A stretch of DNA of 64,000 bases from positions 1,302,001 to 1,366,000 of the forward strand of contig NZ_CP095741.1 in the NCBI RefSeq assembly GCF_023078475.1. The letters are read 5' to 3'. Of the stretch, positions 38,487-46,907 are shown in pieces. Both the position numbers and the translations under genes were made by a program. The notes beneath the pieces are model-generated. The model did no database searches and was not told the origin of the DNA. It saw only the letters and a program-made list of their open reading frames with translations. Position 1 is the stretch's first letter. Each line of letters opens with the position of its first letter. This DNA comes from Luteibacter aegosomaticola (GTDB lineage: Bacteria; Pseudomonadota; Gammaproteobacteria; Xanthomonadales; Rhodanobacteraceae).

Positions 38487-39689
38487 CTAAGCCAGCGGGT
38501 CCCGGGTGAAGCCCGGCACGACGATGCCGCCGCGGGAGACGAGGTAGTAGCGATCGAAGCCGGGTACCAGCACCTGGCAAAGCGTGACGGTCTCCCGCCG
38601 GCTGTAGAGCACGTGGACCAGCGGGCGGTAACCCTCGTCGGCCAGTGCCGTCATGCAACGGTCGAGTTCGTGGGAGACCGACCCCGAGCGCGTGCGGCCT
38701 GGGAGCGTGACGCGTTCAAGCCGCCGCTTCCCACACAACGCCGGGAGGTCGGCGACGCAGGCGCGGTGCAGGCGCGTCCACGGGCGCAGGCGGCGTTCTT
38801 CACGGGCAAGGTCGTCACCGACGCGGGGGACGTGATCTGCCACCGTATGCAACTGGACGAGTTCGGTCAGCGCACGTGACGCGGCATGCACCGGATCGCC
38901 TGAGGTGCCTGCGCCGTAGAGATGCTGTGGCCGGCCCGGACGCGCGGCAAATGCAAGGTAGGTGTGTGCGGCGGCGTGCGTGGAAATGTCGAGCAACGTG
39001 ATGCTCGCACCGACCTCCGCTTCCGCGTCGATCCAGTCGCGGCGCAGTACCGAGCCGATGCCACGGGCATCGAGCACGCGTAGCGGAACATCGGCGTTGT
39101 CGTGGAACTGCCGACGCAGGAACCGCGATACGTCATCGCGTTCGATGCATTCGTTCAGCGCATGCAGTGCCGCTTCAGCGAATGTCGCGCCGATGGCGGT
39201 GCCGCTGTTGCTGGCGTAACGCGAGAGTGCGGTGTAATCGAACGTGTCGTCGGCATCGGGAGCGCTTACGTAAGTGGGCCGAGATAGCGCGAGTGGATAG
39301 GCCTTGCACGAACCATCGAGGAAGCCGGTGTAGACGCGGCAGGCGAGGTGCGTTTCAGATTGGTCGGCGAGCATGCCGTCGACGGGGGCACCCATGCCGG
39401 CAGGTACCTGGTGTGCGGGTATCAGGGCGTGTTCGAGGGAGCAGTCGTGGTGGAGGCTGAGGTAGTGCTCGCAGGCCTCGAACAGCGCGCCGGTGAGTGC
39501 GAAGTCGCGGCGTCCTTTGCCGATGCCTGTGCAGGGTACGGTGCCATCAGGGCTTTGCAGTTCGATAAGGGTGGTGTGCAGCGCGGCGCCGTGGCCTTCG
39601 CTACTCCAGGTGAGCCCAAGGTGGCTGAGTTCGTTTTCGACGCGTAGACGGGCTTGCGCGAGCGGGAACTCACGTTCGAAGGGAATCAT
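38487..39689 (-). CDS. Stand-alone YcaO-domain protein, candidate RiPP-modifying enzyme
   Basis: 400 residues. The YcaO ATP/Mg site is intact: EACEHY (E71, E74), the SNSGTAIGATFAEAALHALNECIERDD block with E180, E183 and R184, and a C-terminal LVSRGGIVVPGFTRDP. It lacks the PxPxP tail of azoline cyclodehydratases and is not fused to an E1-like domain; no TfuA or ThiF partner is nearby. YcaO enzymes activate peptide amide oxygens with ATP to make azolines, thioamides or amidines. A 39-residue peptide gene lies 47 bp upstream on the same strand, separated by a hairpin. The start is ATG 39689 (GGACGA upstream); longer frames run into the peptide gene and are rejected. The modification type is unknown. 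Confidence 0.82.
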   Translation of the reverse strand: MIPFEREFPLAQARLRVENELSHLGLTWSSEGHGAALHTTLIELQSPDGTVPCTGIGKGRRDFALTGALFEACEHYLSLHHDCSLEHALIPAHQVPAGMGAPVDGMLADQSETHLACRVYTGFLDGSCKAYPLALSRPTYVSAPDADDTFDYTALSRYASNSGTAIGATFAEAALHALNECIERDDVSRFLRRQFHDNADVPLRVLDARGIGSVLRRDWIDAEAEVGASITLLDISTHAAAHTYLAFAARPGRPQHLYGAGTSGDPVHAASRALTELVQLHTVADHVPRVGDDLAREERRLRPWTRLHRACVADLPALCGKRRLERVTLPGRTRSGSVSHELDRCMTALADEGYRPLVHVLYSRRETVTLCQVLVPGFDRYYLVSRGGIVVPGFTRDPLA

Positions 39690-39706
39690 GTTTTCGTCCA
39701 ATGAAG

Positions 39707-39731
39707 AACGGGGCCCACAAGGGGCCCCGTT
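39707..39731 (-). promoter_or_regulatory. Strong hairpin between peptide gene and YcaO gene
   Basis: A GC-rich stem of about 10 bp pairs 39707-39716 with 39722-39731 around a short loop, six bases after the peptide stop. There is no T run on the minus strand. Such hairpins after RiPP precursor genes raise precursor over enzyme expression by partial termination or mRNA protection. Confidence 0.65.
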
Positions 39732-39736
39732 GGGGT

Positions 39737-39856
39737 TCACTCTTCGTCGAGCTCGGCGAGTTCGATGCGGCTGAGCTGCGGGTTGGCAGCGGCGTCGAGG
39801 TGGTCGAGGGCTTCGTCGTCCGGCAGGTGGTGGCAATAGCACATGTACAGGCCCAT
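39737..39856 (-). CDS. 39-residue peptide with CYCHH motif, candidate RiPP precursor
   Basis: Begins MGLYMCYCHHLPDDEALDHL and ends with RIELAELDEE. AAGGAG lies seven bases before the ATG, a better site than most genes nearby. Two cysteines (residues 6 and 8) flank a tyrosine and are followed by two histidines; the remaining 29 residues are acidic and helix-prone. The enzyme-substrate arrangement with the YcaO gene suggests a modified N-terminal core and a C-terminal recognition (follower) segment, as in bottromycin precursors. Alternatively it is a small metal-binding protein acting with the siderophore genes. Not recognised as any known family; the coding call rests on the ribosome-binding site, conserved-looking composition and position. 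Confidence 0.6.
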   Translation of the reverse strand: MGLYMCYCHHLPDDEALDHLDAAANPQLSRIELAELDEE

Positions 39857-40050
39857 GGCATGACTCCTTGCGTTGAGTGGGGGTTGTCGGCGTGGATGAG
39901 CGCCGACGCTGCGCAGGTTATCGGGGCATGCACCCCTGGGCCGATCGGCGAAGGCCGTCGCGCGGTGTAGGCGTAGGCTTGGTCTCTCTACGGAAAAGCC
40001 CTACAAGAACATTCTCATCGGGGTGTTGGTTGGCGTTGTGGTTGCCCATG

Positions 40051-41020
40051 CGAGCGGGCTCGCCTTCGGCTTCGCGGGGCTCGGCTTGCGCCATCGCGTT
40101 AGCGCTCGTACGTGGTCGCAGGAGAGCCCTCGGCGCCCACCCTCGCTGCTCAGACAGGTCCTCGTCGTTCGAAAAGGAGTGCCCCTCCGGGGCAAATGTA
40201 CTTATTGCCCTACGGGCGCGAACCGGTCGCCGGGCGGGGGTTTGAAACTCGCCATCCTGGCTCGGTTTCAAACGAGCGGCCCTCCATGGCCGCTCCCGCC
40301 TGCGGCGGCTGTTCCCGCCCGTCGCCCTCGCCTGCGAAACTCGCCTCGAGGGTGGGCGCCGAGGGCTCTCAGAGGCACTGAGGGCGTGTGATGGGAGAGC
40401 CAGCACCATGGTCGTGGCGGCCGGCCTTGTCGCCCGAGGTGCAAACCCACCGACGTGCTCGCGACGTTCCTGTAGGAGCCCACCCTGTGGGCGACGCCGT
40501 TCGCGGCAGACCGCGGGTCTTGCGGCGTCTGGCCCTTGATTGATCGTGCCGTACGACAGGGCCTGAGCGTTGAGGCGAAAGATGTCGCCCACAGGGTGGG
40601 CTCCTACGGCCGGGTGTTTCGGTTGTTTGTCAGGTGCGGGACGCCGCCAGGTCAGGCGTGTTGGCGGCGTTGGCTTTCCCACCGATCTGCCTCAGTGTGT
40701 CCGAGAGGCCTTGGCGCCCACCCTCGAGGCGAGTTGTCGGAGACGAGGCGGGCGGACGGGAACAGCCGCCGCAGGCGGGACCGGCCATGGATGGCCGGTC
40801 GTTTGAAACCGAGCCAGGAAGGCGAGTTTCAAACCCCCGTCCGCACGCCGGTTCGCGGCCGTAGGCCAATCAGGTACATGGCCCCGGAGGGGCCTCCCTT
40901 TCGAACGTTGGAGACTTGTCTGAGCAGCGAGGGTGGGCGCCAAGGGCTCTTTCCGGAGACGTCCGAGCGCAAACGCGATGGCGAAGCCGAGCAACGCGAA
41001 GCCGAAGGCGAGCCGTATCG
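40051..41020. repeat. 970-bp composite nested-palindrome element, copy C
   Basis: Third copy, oriented beta to alpha like copy B. It shows the architecture best. The outer 20-bp ends are a perfect inverted repeat (40057-40076 with 40995-41014). The left half has a perfect 24-bp stem (40122-40145 with 40347-40370). The core has a perfect 24-bp stem of GTAGGAGC units (40472-40495 with 40584-40607). The right half has a stem of about 23 bp with one mismatch (40703-40726 with 40928-40950). It lies between the peptide gene promoter and the terminator of the M13 peptidase gene, and is non-coding. Confidence 0.9.
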
Positions 41021-41028
41021 AAAGCCCA

Positions 41029-41063
41029 CAAAAAAAAGACGCCGCACAATCGTGCGGCGTCTT
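41029..41063 (-). terminator. Rho-independent terminator of the M13 peptidase gene
   Basis: Perfect 12-bp stem (41036-41047 with 41052-41063), 4-base loop, and a run of A on the plus strand that reads as T on the minus strand. Confidence 0.93.
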
Positions 41064-41094
41064 CGTGGGTGAAGCTAACGAACGGTAACGTGAG

Positions 41095-43221
41095 TTACCA
41101 GATCTTCACCTGCTTATCGCCCTCGCGGATCATCTTCGCGCCCGGCTTGCACTGGAACGCCGAAGCAAAGGCCTCCATGTTCGACGGCGCGCCAATCGCA
41201 CGCAGCGAAGCCGGCGCATGCGGATCAACGTTAAGGTACAGCATCGCCTGCTTCTCGCGGACGCTACCACGCCACACGCGCGCCCAGTTCAGGAAGAAAC
41301 GCTGGTCCTGCGTGTAACCGTCGATCTTCTCGCCCGCTTCCTGCGGGTTCTTCTTCAGGGCTTCCTGCAGCGCGTCGTACGCCACGTTCAGGCCACCCAG
41401 ATCGGCGATGTTCTCGCCCAGGGTCAGCTTGCCGTTGACGTGCAGGTCCGGCTTGTCCTTGATCGGCGCGTACTCGTTGAACTGCGCGACCAGCTTGTCG
41501 GTGCGGGCATCGAACTTGGTGCGGTCTTCCTTGGTCCACCAGTTCTTGTTGTTGCCCTCGCCATCGAACTGGCTGCCTTCGTCATCGAAACCATGGCTGG
41601 CTTCGTGGCCGATCACCGCGCCGATACCACCGTAGTTGATCGCGTCGTCGCCGTTCGCATCGAAGAACGGCGGCTGCAGGATCGCGGCCGGGAAGTTGAT
41701 CGTGTTGTCGGTCGGGTTGTAATACGCGTTCACCGTCTGCGGGGTCATGCCCCAATCCAGGCGGTCGGTCGGCTTGCCGATCTTGGCGATGTCGTAGTGG
41801 TAGTTGAACTTGCTGGCGGCTTCAGCGTTGCCGTAGTAGTTCGTGCCCGTCACTTCCAGGCCCGACCAGTCACGCCACTTGTCCGGGTAGCCGATCTTCG
41901 GCAGGAAGGTGTTCCACTTGGCGATGGCCTTCTGCTTGGTCTCGTCGCTCATCCAGTCGAGCTTTTCGATGCGCGCCTTGAGGGCGTTGCGCACGTTGTC
42001 GACCAGCTCGTTGGCGCGCTGCTTCGCTTCCGGCTTGAACACCTTGGCGACGTACAGCTGGCCCAGGGCTTCGCCCATTTCCGAGTTCACCGCGCCAAGC
42101 ACGCGCTTCCAGCGCGGCTTCTGCTGCGGCTGGCCGGCGAGGGTCTTGCCGTAGAAGTCGAACTTGTTGTCCTGGAACGCCTTCGAGAGGTACGGCGACG
42201 CACCGTCGATGGCGTGGAAGCGCAGGTAGGCCTGCCAGGTGCTGACCGGGGTGCTGGCCAGCATCTTGTCGAACTGGGCAAAGAACTTCGGCTGCGAGAG
42301 CGAGAAGCCCTTGTCGACGGTGACGCCCTGGGCGGCGAAGAACTTCTCCCAGCTGAAGTGCGGGGTGATCTTGTCCGCGTCCTTCACCGAGACGAAGTGG
42401 TACTGGTTCTCCGGCGCACGCAGTTCGACCGGCGCCAGCGAGGCGGCGGCCAGCTGCGTTTCGAACTTCATGATGTCGTCAGCCTGCTTCTTCGCATCGG
42501 CGTCGGCGACGCCGGCGAGGGTCAGGGTCTTGGCGATGTAGTCGACGTAAGCCTTGCGGTTATCCGCCTGCTTCGGGTCGGTGTAGTAATCCTTGGTCGG
42601 CAGGCCCAGGCCATCCTGCTGCGCGTAGCCGATCTGGACCTTGGCGTTCTGGAAATCGGCGCCCGAGCCGAAACCGAACACGTAGCTGTTGCCGTCGTTG
42701 AAGCTGGCATCGAGGAAGTCGACGATGTCCTGCGGGGACTTCAGCGCATCGATCTTGGCCAGTTCCGGCTTGAGCGGGTCGACGCCGGCCTTCTCGATCG
42801 CGTCTTCGTTCATGCCCGAGCGGTACAGCAGGCCGATCTTCTGCTCGATCGAGCCGGCCTTGGCCGCGTCGGCGCCCTTGTCGGCGCCATCGACGATGTC
42901 GTGCTGGGTGTTCAGGCTGTTTTCGGCCAGCTGGTCGAAGGCGCCCCAGCGGGTGCGGTCTTCCGGGATCGGGTTGGCGGCAACCCACTTGCTGTTGACG
43001 AAGCCGTTGAAGTCGTCGCAGGCGTTGATCCCGCTATCGAGTTCGGAAACGTCGAAGCTGGGCTTGGCCGGCGCAGCGGCGGTGGCGGGGGCGGTGCTGG
43101 CGGCAGCCGGCGCATTGGCGGCCGGCGCGGCGGCACCGGCGTCGTCCTGCTTGCTGCAGGCCGTGCCTGCGAGTGCGACGCTCAGGGCCAGCGCGAGCGG
43201 CTTCAGGTACTGCTTGGTCAT
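41095..43221 (-). CDS. M13-family (neprilysin/PepO-like) zinc metallopeptidase, lipoprotein
   Basis: 708 residues. The N terminus has a signal peptide with lipobox ALAGTAC (Cys about 22), followed by an Ala/Pro-rich linker. The zinc site is GHEASHGFDDEGSQFDGEGN near residue 535 (HExxH), the third ligand glutamate lies in LTLGENIADLGGLNVA, and NAYYNPTDNTINFPAAILQPPFFD is the family substrate-binding block. The C terminus CKPGAKMIREGDKQVKIW, close to the classic CxxW ending, fits M13. It degrades small peptides in the periplasm. ATG 43221 was chosen for the lipoprotein signal; a longer frame upstream is not conserved-like. Confidence 0.93.
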   Translation of the reverse strand: MTKQYLKPLALALSVALAGTACSKQDDAGAAAPAANAPAAASTAPATAAAPAKPSFDVSELDSGINACDDFNGFVNSKWVAANPIPEDRTRWGAFDQLAENSLNTQHDIVDGADKGADAAKAGSIEQKIGLLYRSGMNEDAIEKAGVDPLKPELAKIDALKSPQDIVDFLDASFNDGNSYVFGFGSGADFQNAKVQIGYAQQDGLGLPTKDYYTDPKQADNRKAYVDYIAKTLTLAGVADADAKKQADDIMKFETQLAAASLAPVELRAPENQYHFVSVKDADKITPHFSWEKFFAAQGVTVDKGFSLSQPKFFAQFDKMLASTPVSTWQAYLRFHAIDGASPYLSKAFQDNKFDFYGKTLAGQPQQKPRWKRVLGAVNSEMGEALGQLYVAKVFKPEAKQRANELVDNVRNALKARIEKLDWMSDETKQKAIAKWNTFLPKIGYPDKWRDWSGLEVTGTNYYGNAEAASKFNYHYDIAKIGKPTDRLDWGMTPQTVNAYYNPTDNTINFPAAILQPPFFDANGDDAINYGGIGAVIGHEASHGFDDEGSQFDGEGNNKNWWTKEDRTKFDARTDKLVAQFNEYAPIKDKPDLHVNGKLTLGENIADLGGLNVAYDALQEALKKNPQEAGEKIDGYTQDQRFFLNWARVWRGSVREKQAMLYLNVDPHAPASLRAIGAPSNMEAFASAFQCKPGAKMIREGDKQVKIW

Positions 43222-43466
43222 GGATATCCCTCTGTGGATGGTCTTCAAGTCGGCACTCCCCGGCGCCGCCCCGCCCGAGCATAGTGCTTGCGGACCCGGG
43301 AAGGGGCAGACCGTGACGAAAGTCATGGTTTGAGAAAAAGCTCAAAATCGGCCCGTTTTGTCCTGCGACTGTCACAACAGGTTCCTACGCTCCTAGCCAC
43401 CGCATGACAGGGGATGCGGCCCATAGCCACCGGCGCATCACCGAAGATCACCGAGGAGCCACTGTC

Positions 43467-45158
43467 ATGCGCAAGATCCTGGCCGCGGGCATTGCCTGCG
43501 TGCTTTCCCTTTCGGCCGCGACCCTGGTCGTCGCCCAGCAGAATTCCCCGGCGGAAGCCGCCACGACTGCCCTGGGCTTCGGCTGGGGCCATGGCGGACA
43601 CGGTAACGACCCGCGTACCGCCACCCCCATCAAGCACATCGTGGTGATCTTCCAGGAGAACGTCTCCTTCGATCACTACTTCGGCACCTACCCGTTCGCG
43701 GCCAACAGCCGTGGCGAGCCGGCCTTCTACCCGCGCCCGTTCACGCCGAACGTGAACGGCCTGGACCGCCGCTTGCTCACCAACAACCCGAACGCGAAGA
43801 ACAGCGCCAACGGCGATGCGGCGATCAACCCGTTCCGCCTGACCCGGGCGCAGGCCGCCACGGCCGACCAGGACCACGGCTATACGTCTGAACAGCGCGC
43901 CTTCCACGGCGGCAAGATGGATTTGTTCCCGTTGTATACCGGCCACGGCGAAGCCCTGCCGGGCGGCGATAGCTCGGAAGAGGGCGCCGGCCAGGTCATG
44001 GGCTATTACGACGGCAACACGGTCACGGCCTTCTGGAACTACGCCCAGCACTTCGCGATGAGCGACAACAGCTACGGCACTGTGTTTGGTCCGTCGTCGC
44101 CGGGTGCGATCAACCTGGTCTCCGGCCAGACCGCGGGCGTGATCGATACGCTCAACGGCACCGGCGCGGAAACCGACGATGGCAACGGCGGCCTGACCAT
44201 GATCGGCGATCCCGATCCGATCGGTGACGTCTGCTCCTCGCCCACGGCGAGCCAGGCGACGATGGGTGGCAAAAACATCGGCGACCTGCTCAACGACCGC
44301 AACGTCACCTGGGGCTGGTTCGAGGGCGGCTTTGACCTGACCCGCACCAACCCGGACGGCAGCACGGGCTGCACGCGGCGCACGCTCTCGGCGGTGACCA
44401 ACACCACCTCCAACGACTACAGCCCGCATCACCAGCCGTTCCAGTACTACCCGAGCACGGCTAACCCGACGCATGCGCGGCCGGGTTCGGTGGCGGCGAT
44501 CGGCAAGACCGACCAGGCCAACCACCAGTACGACATCGAGGATTTCTACGATGCGCTGGATGCCGGCAACCTGCCGTCGGTGAGCTTCCTGAAGGCGCCG
44601 GCTTACCAGGATGGCCACGCCGGTTACTCCGATCCGCTCGATGAACAGGCGTTCGTCGTGAAGGTGCTCAACGCGCTGCAGCAGAGTGGCGAGTGGAAGG
44701 ATACGGCCGTGGTCATCGCGTACGACGACTCCGACGGTTGGTACGATCACCAGGATCCGCCGCACGTGCATGCCTCGACGGGTACCACCGATGCGCTGGA
44801 TGGCGATGGCGTCTGCAAGGGCCGCACCACGCTGCCGGGCATCGACGGCAAGACGCCGGCGATGGGCCGTTGCGGCTTTGGCCCGCGCCTGCCGCTGCTC
44901 GTCGTCTCGCCGTGGGCTCGCGATAACTTCGTGGACCACAGCGTCACCGACCAGAGCTCGGTCACCCGTTTCATCGAAGACAACTGGCTCGACGGCAAGC
45001 GCCTCGGTGGCGGTTCGGCCGACGCGACCTCCGGCCGTCTCGACAGCATGTTCGACTTCTTCCTGCCGCGCCTGTTCGATCGCAAGCTGATTCTCGACGA
45101 AAAGACCGGCCAGCCGAAGAACGCCGCCTCGTGGCCGTTCGGTAACGGGCATGGGTGA
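43467..45158 (+). CDS. Secreted phosphoesterase of the phospholipase C/AcpA family
   Basis: 563 residues with a signal peptide ending near VVAQQ (residue 24). The catalytic start HIVVIFQENVSFDHYFGTYP contains the E-N-x-S-F-D-H-Y-F signature of the phosphoesterase family (PF04185), and VVIAYDDSDGWYDHQDPP the second metal site. LLVVSPWARDNFVDHSVTDQSSVTRFIEDNW is the third block. Members hydrolyse phosphate monoesters or phospholipids in the periplasm or outside. GAGGAG lies just before the ATG. A CTGTCAC half-box about 90 bases upstream could belong to a Pho box, but the second half is poor. Its stop overlaps the multicopper oxidase start by eight bases. Confidence 0.88.
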   Translation: MRKILAAGIACVLSLSAATLVVAQQNSPAEAATTALGFGWGHGGHGNDPRTATPIKHIVVIFQENVSFDHYFGTYPFAANSRGEPAFYPRPFTPNVNGLDRRLLTNNPNAKNSANGDAAINPFRLTRAQAATADQDHGYTSEQRAFHGGKMDLFPLYTGHGEALPGGDSSEEGAGQVMGYYDGNTVTAFWNYAQHFAMSDNSYGTVFGPSSPGAINLVSGQTAGVIDTLNGTGAETDDGNGGLTMIGDPDPIGDVCSSPTASQATMGGKNIGDLLNDRNVTWGWFEGGFDLTRTNPDGSTGCTRRTLSAVTNTTSNDYSPHHQPFQYYPSTANPTHARPGSVAAIGKTDQANHQYDIEDFYDALDAGNLPSVSFLKAPAYQDGHAGYSDPLDEQAFVVKVLNALQQSGEWKDTAVVIAYDDSDGWYDHQDPPHVHASTGTTDALDGDGVCKGRTTLPGIDGKTPAMGRCGFGPRLPLLVVSPWARDNFVDHSVTDQSSVTRFIEDNWLDGKRLGGGSADATSGRLDSMFDFFLPRLFDRKLILDEKTGQPKNAASWPFGNGHG

Positions 45159-46773
45159 TCGCCGCCGCTTTTTGAAGGCGGCGGGTTGCATGGCCGCGGC
45201 GGGATGGATCCCGTCGCGGCTTTTTGCGCACGACATGAGCCATATGCAGGCGGCGCCCACCGGCCAGGTGGGCAACAAGCTCTGCATGCATGCGATGGGC
45301 GACAACACGCACATGCCAGGCCTGGTCGATCCGTCGAAGCTGGCCGCCTACGTCGATCCGCTACCGATCCCTCCGGTGCTGCGTCCTGAGACCGGGAAGG
45401 TCCTCAGCGTGCGCATGGCGCCGAGCACGCACAAACTGCACCGCGACCTGCCGCCCACCGAGTTGTGGACGTATAACGGCAGCTACCCCGGCCCGACGAT
45501 CGAGGCCCGTAGTGGCCAGGCGATCGACGTGGTCTGGGACAACGCGTTGCCGACGAAACACATGCTGCCCGTCGACCACAACATCTGTGGGGCGGAAGCC
45601 GATAAACCGCTGGTGCGCGCGATCACCCACCTGCATGGTGCGAAGGTGCCACGCAAGGACGATGGCTATCCGGAAGACTGGTATGTGCCGGGTAAGTCGC
45701 GCAAACACCACTACCCGAATGCACAGGATGCCGCGACGCTGTGGTATCACGACCACGCGATGGGGATTAACCGGCTCAACATGTACGCCGGTTTGATGGG
45801 GCTGTATCTCCTGCGCGATGAGCACGAGCTTTCGCTGGGCTTGCCGTCCGGTGAGTTCGAGCTGCCGCTGATCATCGCGGATCGCTGGGTGCGCCAGGAT
45901 GGCCGCCTGTATTACCCGGATTCGGGTGATGCGAAGGCGCCGTGGGTACCCGAGGTGTTCGGTAATCTCACGCTGGTGAATGGTGCGATCCTGCCGCGCG
46001 CCGATGTACAGCCGCGGCGCTATCGCTTGCGCGTGGTGAACTCGGCGAACGGCCGCTTCTACCACCTGCGCTTCAAGGATGGCCGTCCGTTCCAGGTGAT
46101 CGGATCGGACCAGGGCTTGCTTGCGGCGCCGGCCACCATGCGGGCCATCTTCCTCGCGCCGGGCGAGCGTGCCGATATCGTCGTCGACTTTGCCGCGTCG
46201 CGTGGTAGCGCCATTGAACTGATGAACGATGCGTTGCCGCTGATGCAGTTCGCGGTGGGGCAGGGTGAGGTCAAGGACGACAGCCGCGTGCCTGACGTGC
46301 TGCGCGATATCCCGCGTTTCACCGAGGCCAGTGCGTCGAAGACGCGTGAGCTGACGCTGGACGAATACAGCGACTGCGTGGCGACGCCCATGCTGATGCT
46401 GCTTAACGGCAAGCGCTGGCACGAGCCGGTGACGGAATCGATCAAGCTCGGTACGACCGAGGCATGGAGCCTCGTGAACCTGACCGAAGACACCCACCCG
46501 ATTCACCTGCATCTGGTGCGTTTCCAGATCCTCGATCGCCGGCCCTATGACGTGGATGAGTATCTGGAGAAGAAAACCATCCGCTACGTAGGCCCCGCCC
46601 AGCCACCGCCGCCGCACGAACGGGGTTGGAAGGATGTGGTGCAGGCCTATCCCGGGATGGTGACGCGCATCGTGGCCACGTTCGAAGGCTACGCCGGGCG
46701 GTATGCGTGGCATTGCCACCTCGCCGAACACGAAGCCAACGAAATGATGCGTCCGTTCGAGGTAGTTGCGTAG
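45151..46773 (+). CDS. Tat-exported multicopper oxidase (laccase/CotA-like)
   Basis: 540 residues. The N-terminal DRRRFLKAAG is a twin-arginine signal. Copper-ligand motifs are THLHGAKVP (first HxH), LWYHDHAMGINRLN (second), HPIHLHLVRFQ (third) and WHCHLAEHEANEMMRPF with the type 1 Cys, His and axial Met. The layout and EQxPD-poor linker resemble CotA/bilirubin-oxidase types rather than CueO with its Met-rich loop. It oxidises phenols or metal ions with O2 in the periplasm. It overlaps the phosphoesterase gene, so the two are coupled. Its TAG stop is inside a REP-like unit. Confidence 0.9.
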   Translation: MGDRRRFLKAAGCMAAAGWIPSRLFAHDMSHMQAAPTGQVGNKLCMHAMGDNTHMPGLVDPSKLAAYVDPLPIPPVLRPETGKVLSVRMAPSTHKLHRDLPPTELWTYNGSYPGPTIEARSGQAIDVVWDNALPTKHMLPVDHNICGAEADKPLVRAITHLHGAKVPRKDDGYPEDWYVPGKSRKHHYPNAQDAATLWYHDHAMGINRLNMYAGLMGLYLLRDEHELSLGLPSGEFELPLIIADRWVRQDGRLYYPDSGDAKAPWVPEVFGNLTLVNGAILPRADVQPRRYRLRVVNSANGRFYHLRFKDGRPFQVIGSDQGLLAAPATMRAIFLAPGERADIVVDFAASRGSAIELMNDALPLMQFAVGQGEVKDDSRVPDVLRDIPRFTEASASKTRELTLDEYSDCVATPMLMLLNGKRWHEPVTESIKLGTTEAWSLVNLTEDTHPIHLHLVRFQILDRRPYDVDEYLEKKTIRYVGPAQPPPPHERGWKDVVQAYPGMVTRIVATFEGYAGRYAWHCHLAEHEANEMMRPFEVVA

Positions 46774-46898
46774 GAGCCCACCCTGTGGGCGACATCTTTC
46801 GCGAAAACCTCGCAAGACCCTGTGGCGGCTGTACGAACGGCGTCGCCCACAGGGTGGGCTCCTACACGAAAGATGTCGCCCACAGGGTGGGCTCCTAC
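46770..46898. repeat. Three family II REP-like units (GTAGGAGCCCACC type)
   Basis: One direct and two inverted copies of the GTAGGAGC-headed palindrome with CCCACCCTGTGGG core. Tails alternate between ATCTTTCG and GCCGTTCG. The first unit supplies the multicopper oxidase stop codon (46771-46773). The same unit forms the core of the 970-bp element. Confidence 0.88.
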
Positions 46899-46907
46899 AC
46901 GAGCGGG

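Noticed and set aside
36186..38879. 897-codon frame antisense to the Fiu receptor, and similar long antisense frames opposite rapA (32620-35088) and the M13 peptidase (41218-43284)
   Set aside because: Very long antisense frames are expected in GC-rich genes; none has recognisable domains and the sense genes are secure.
43330..43400. Pho box upstream of the phosphoesterase
   Set aside because: Only one CTGTCAC half-site is present; the second direct repeat at the required spacing is missing.
46770..46898. CRISPR array
   Set aside because: The repeated units are inverted, few and not separated by uniform unique spacers.
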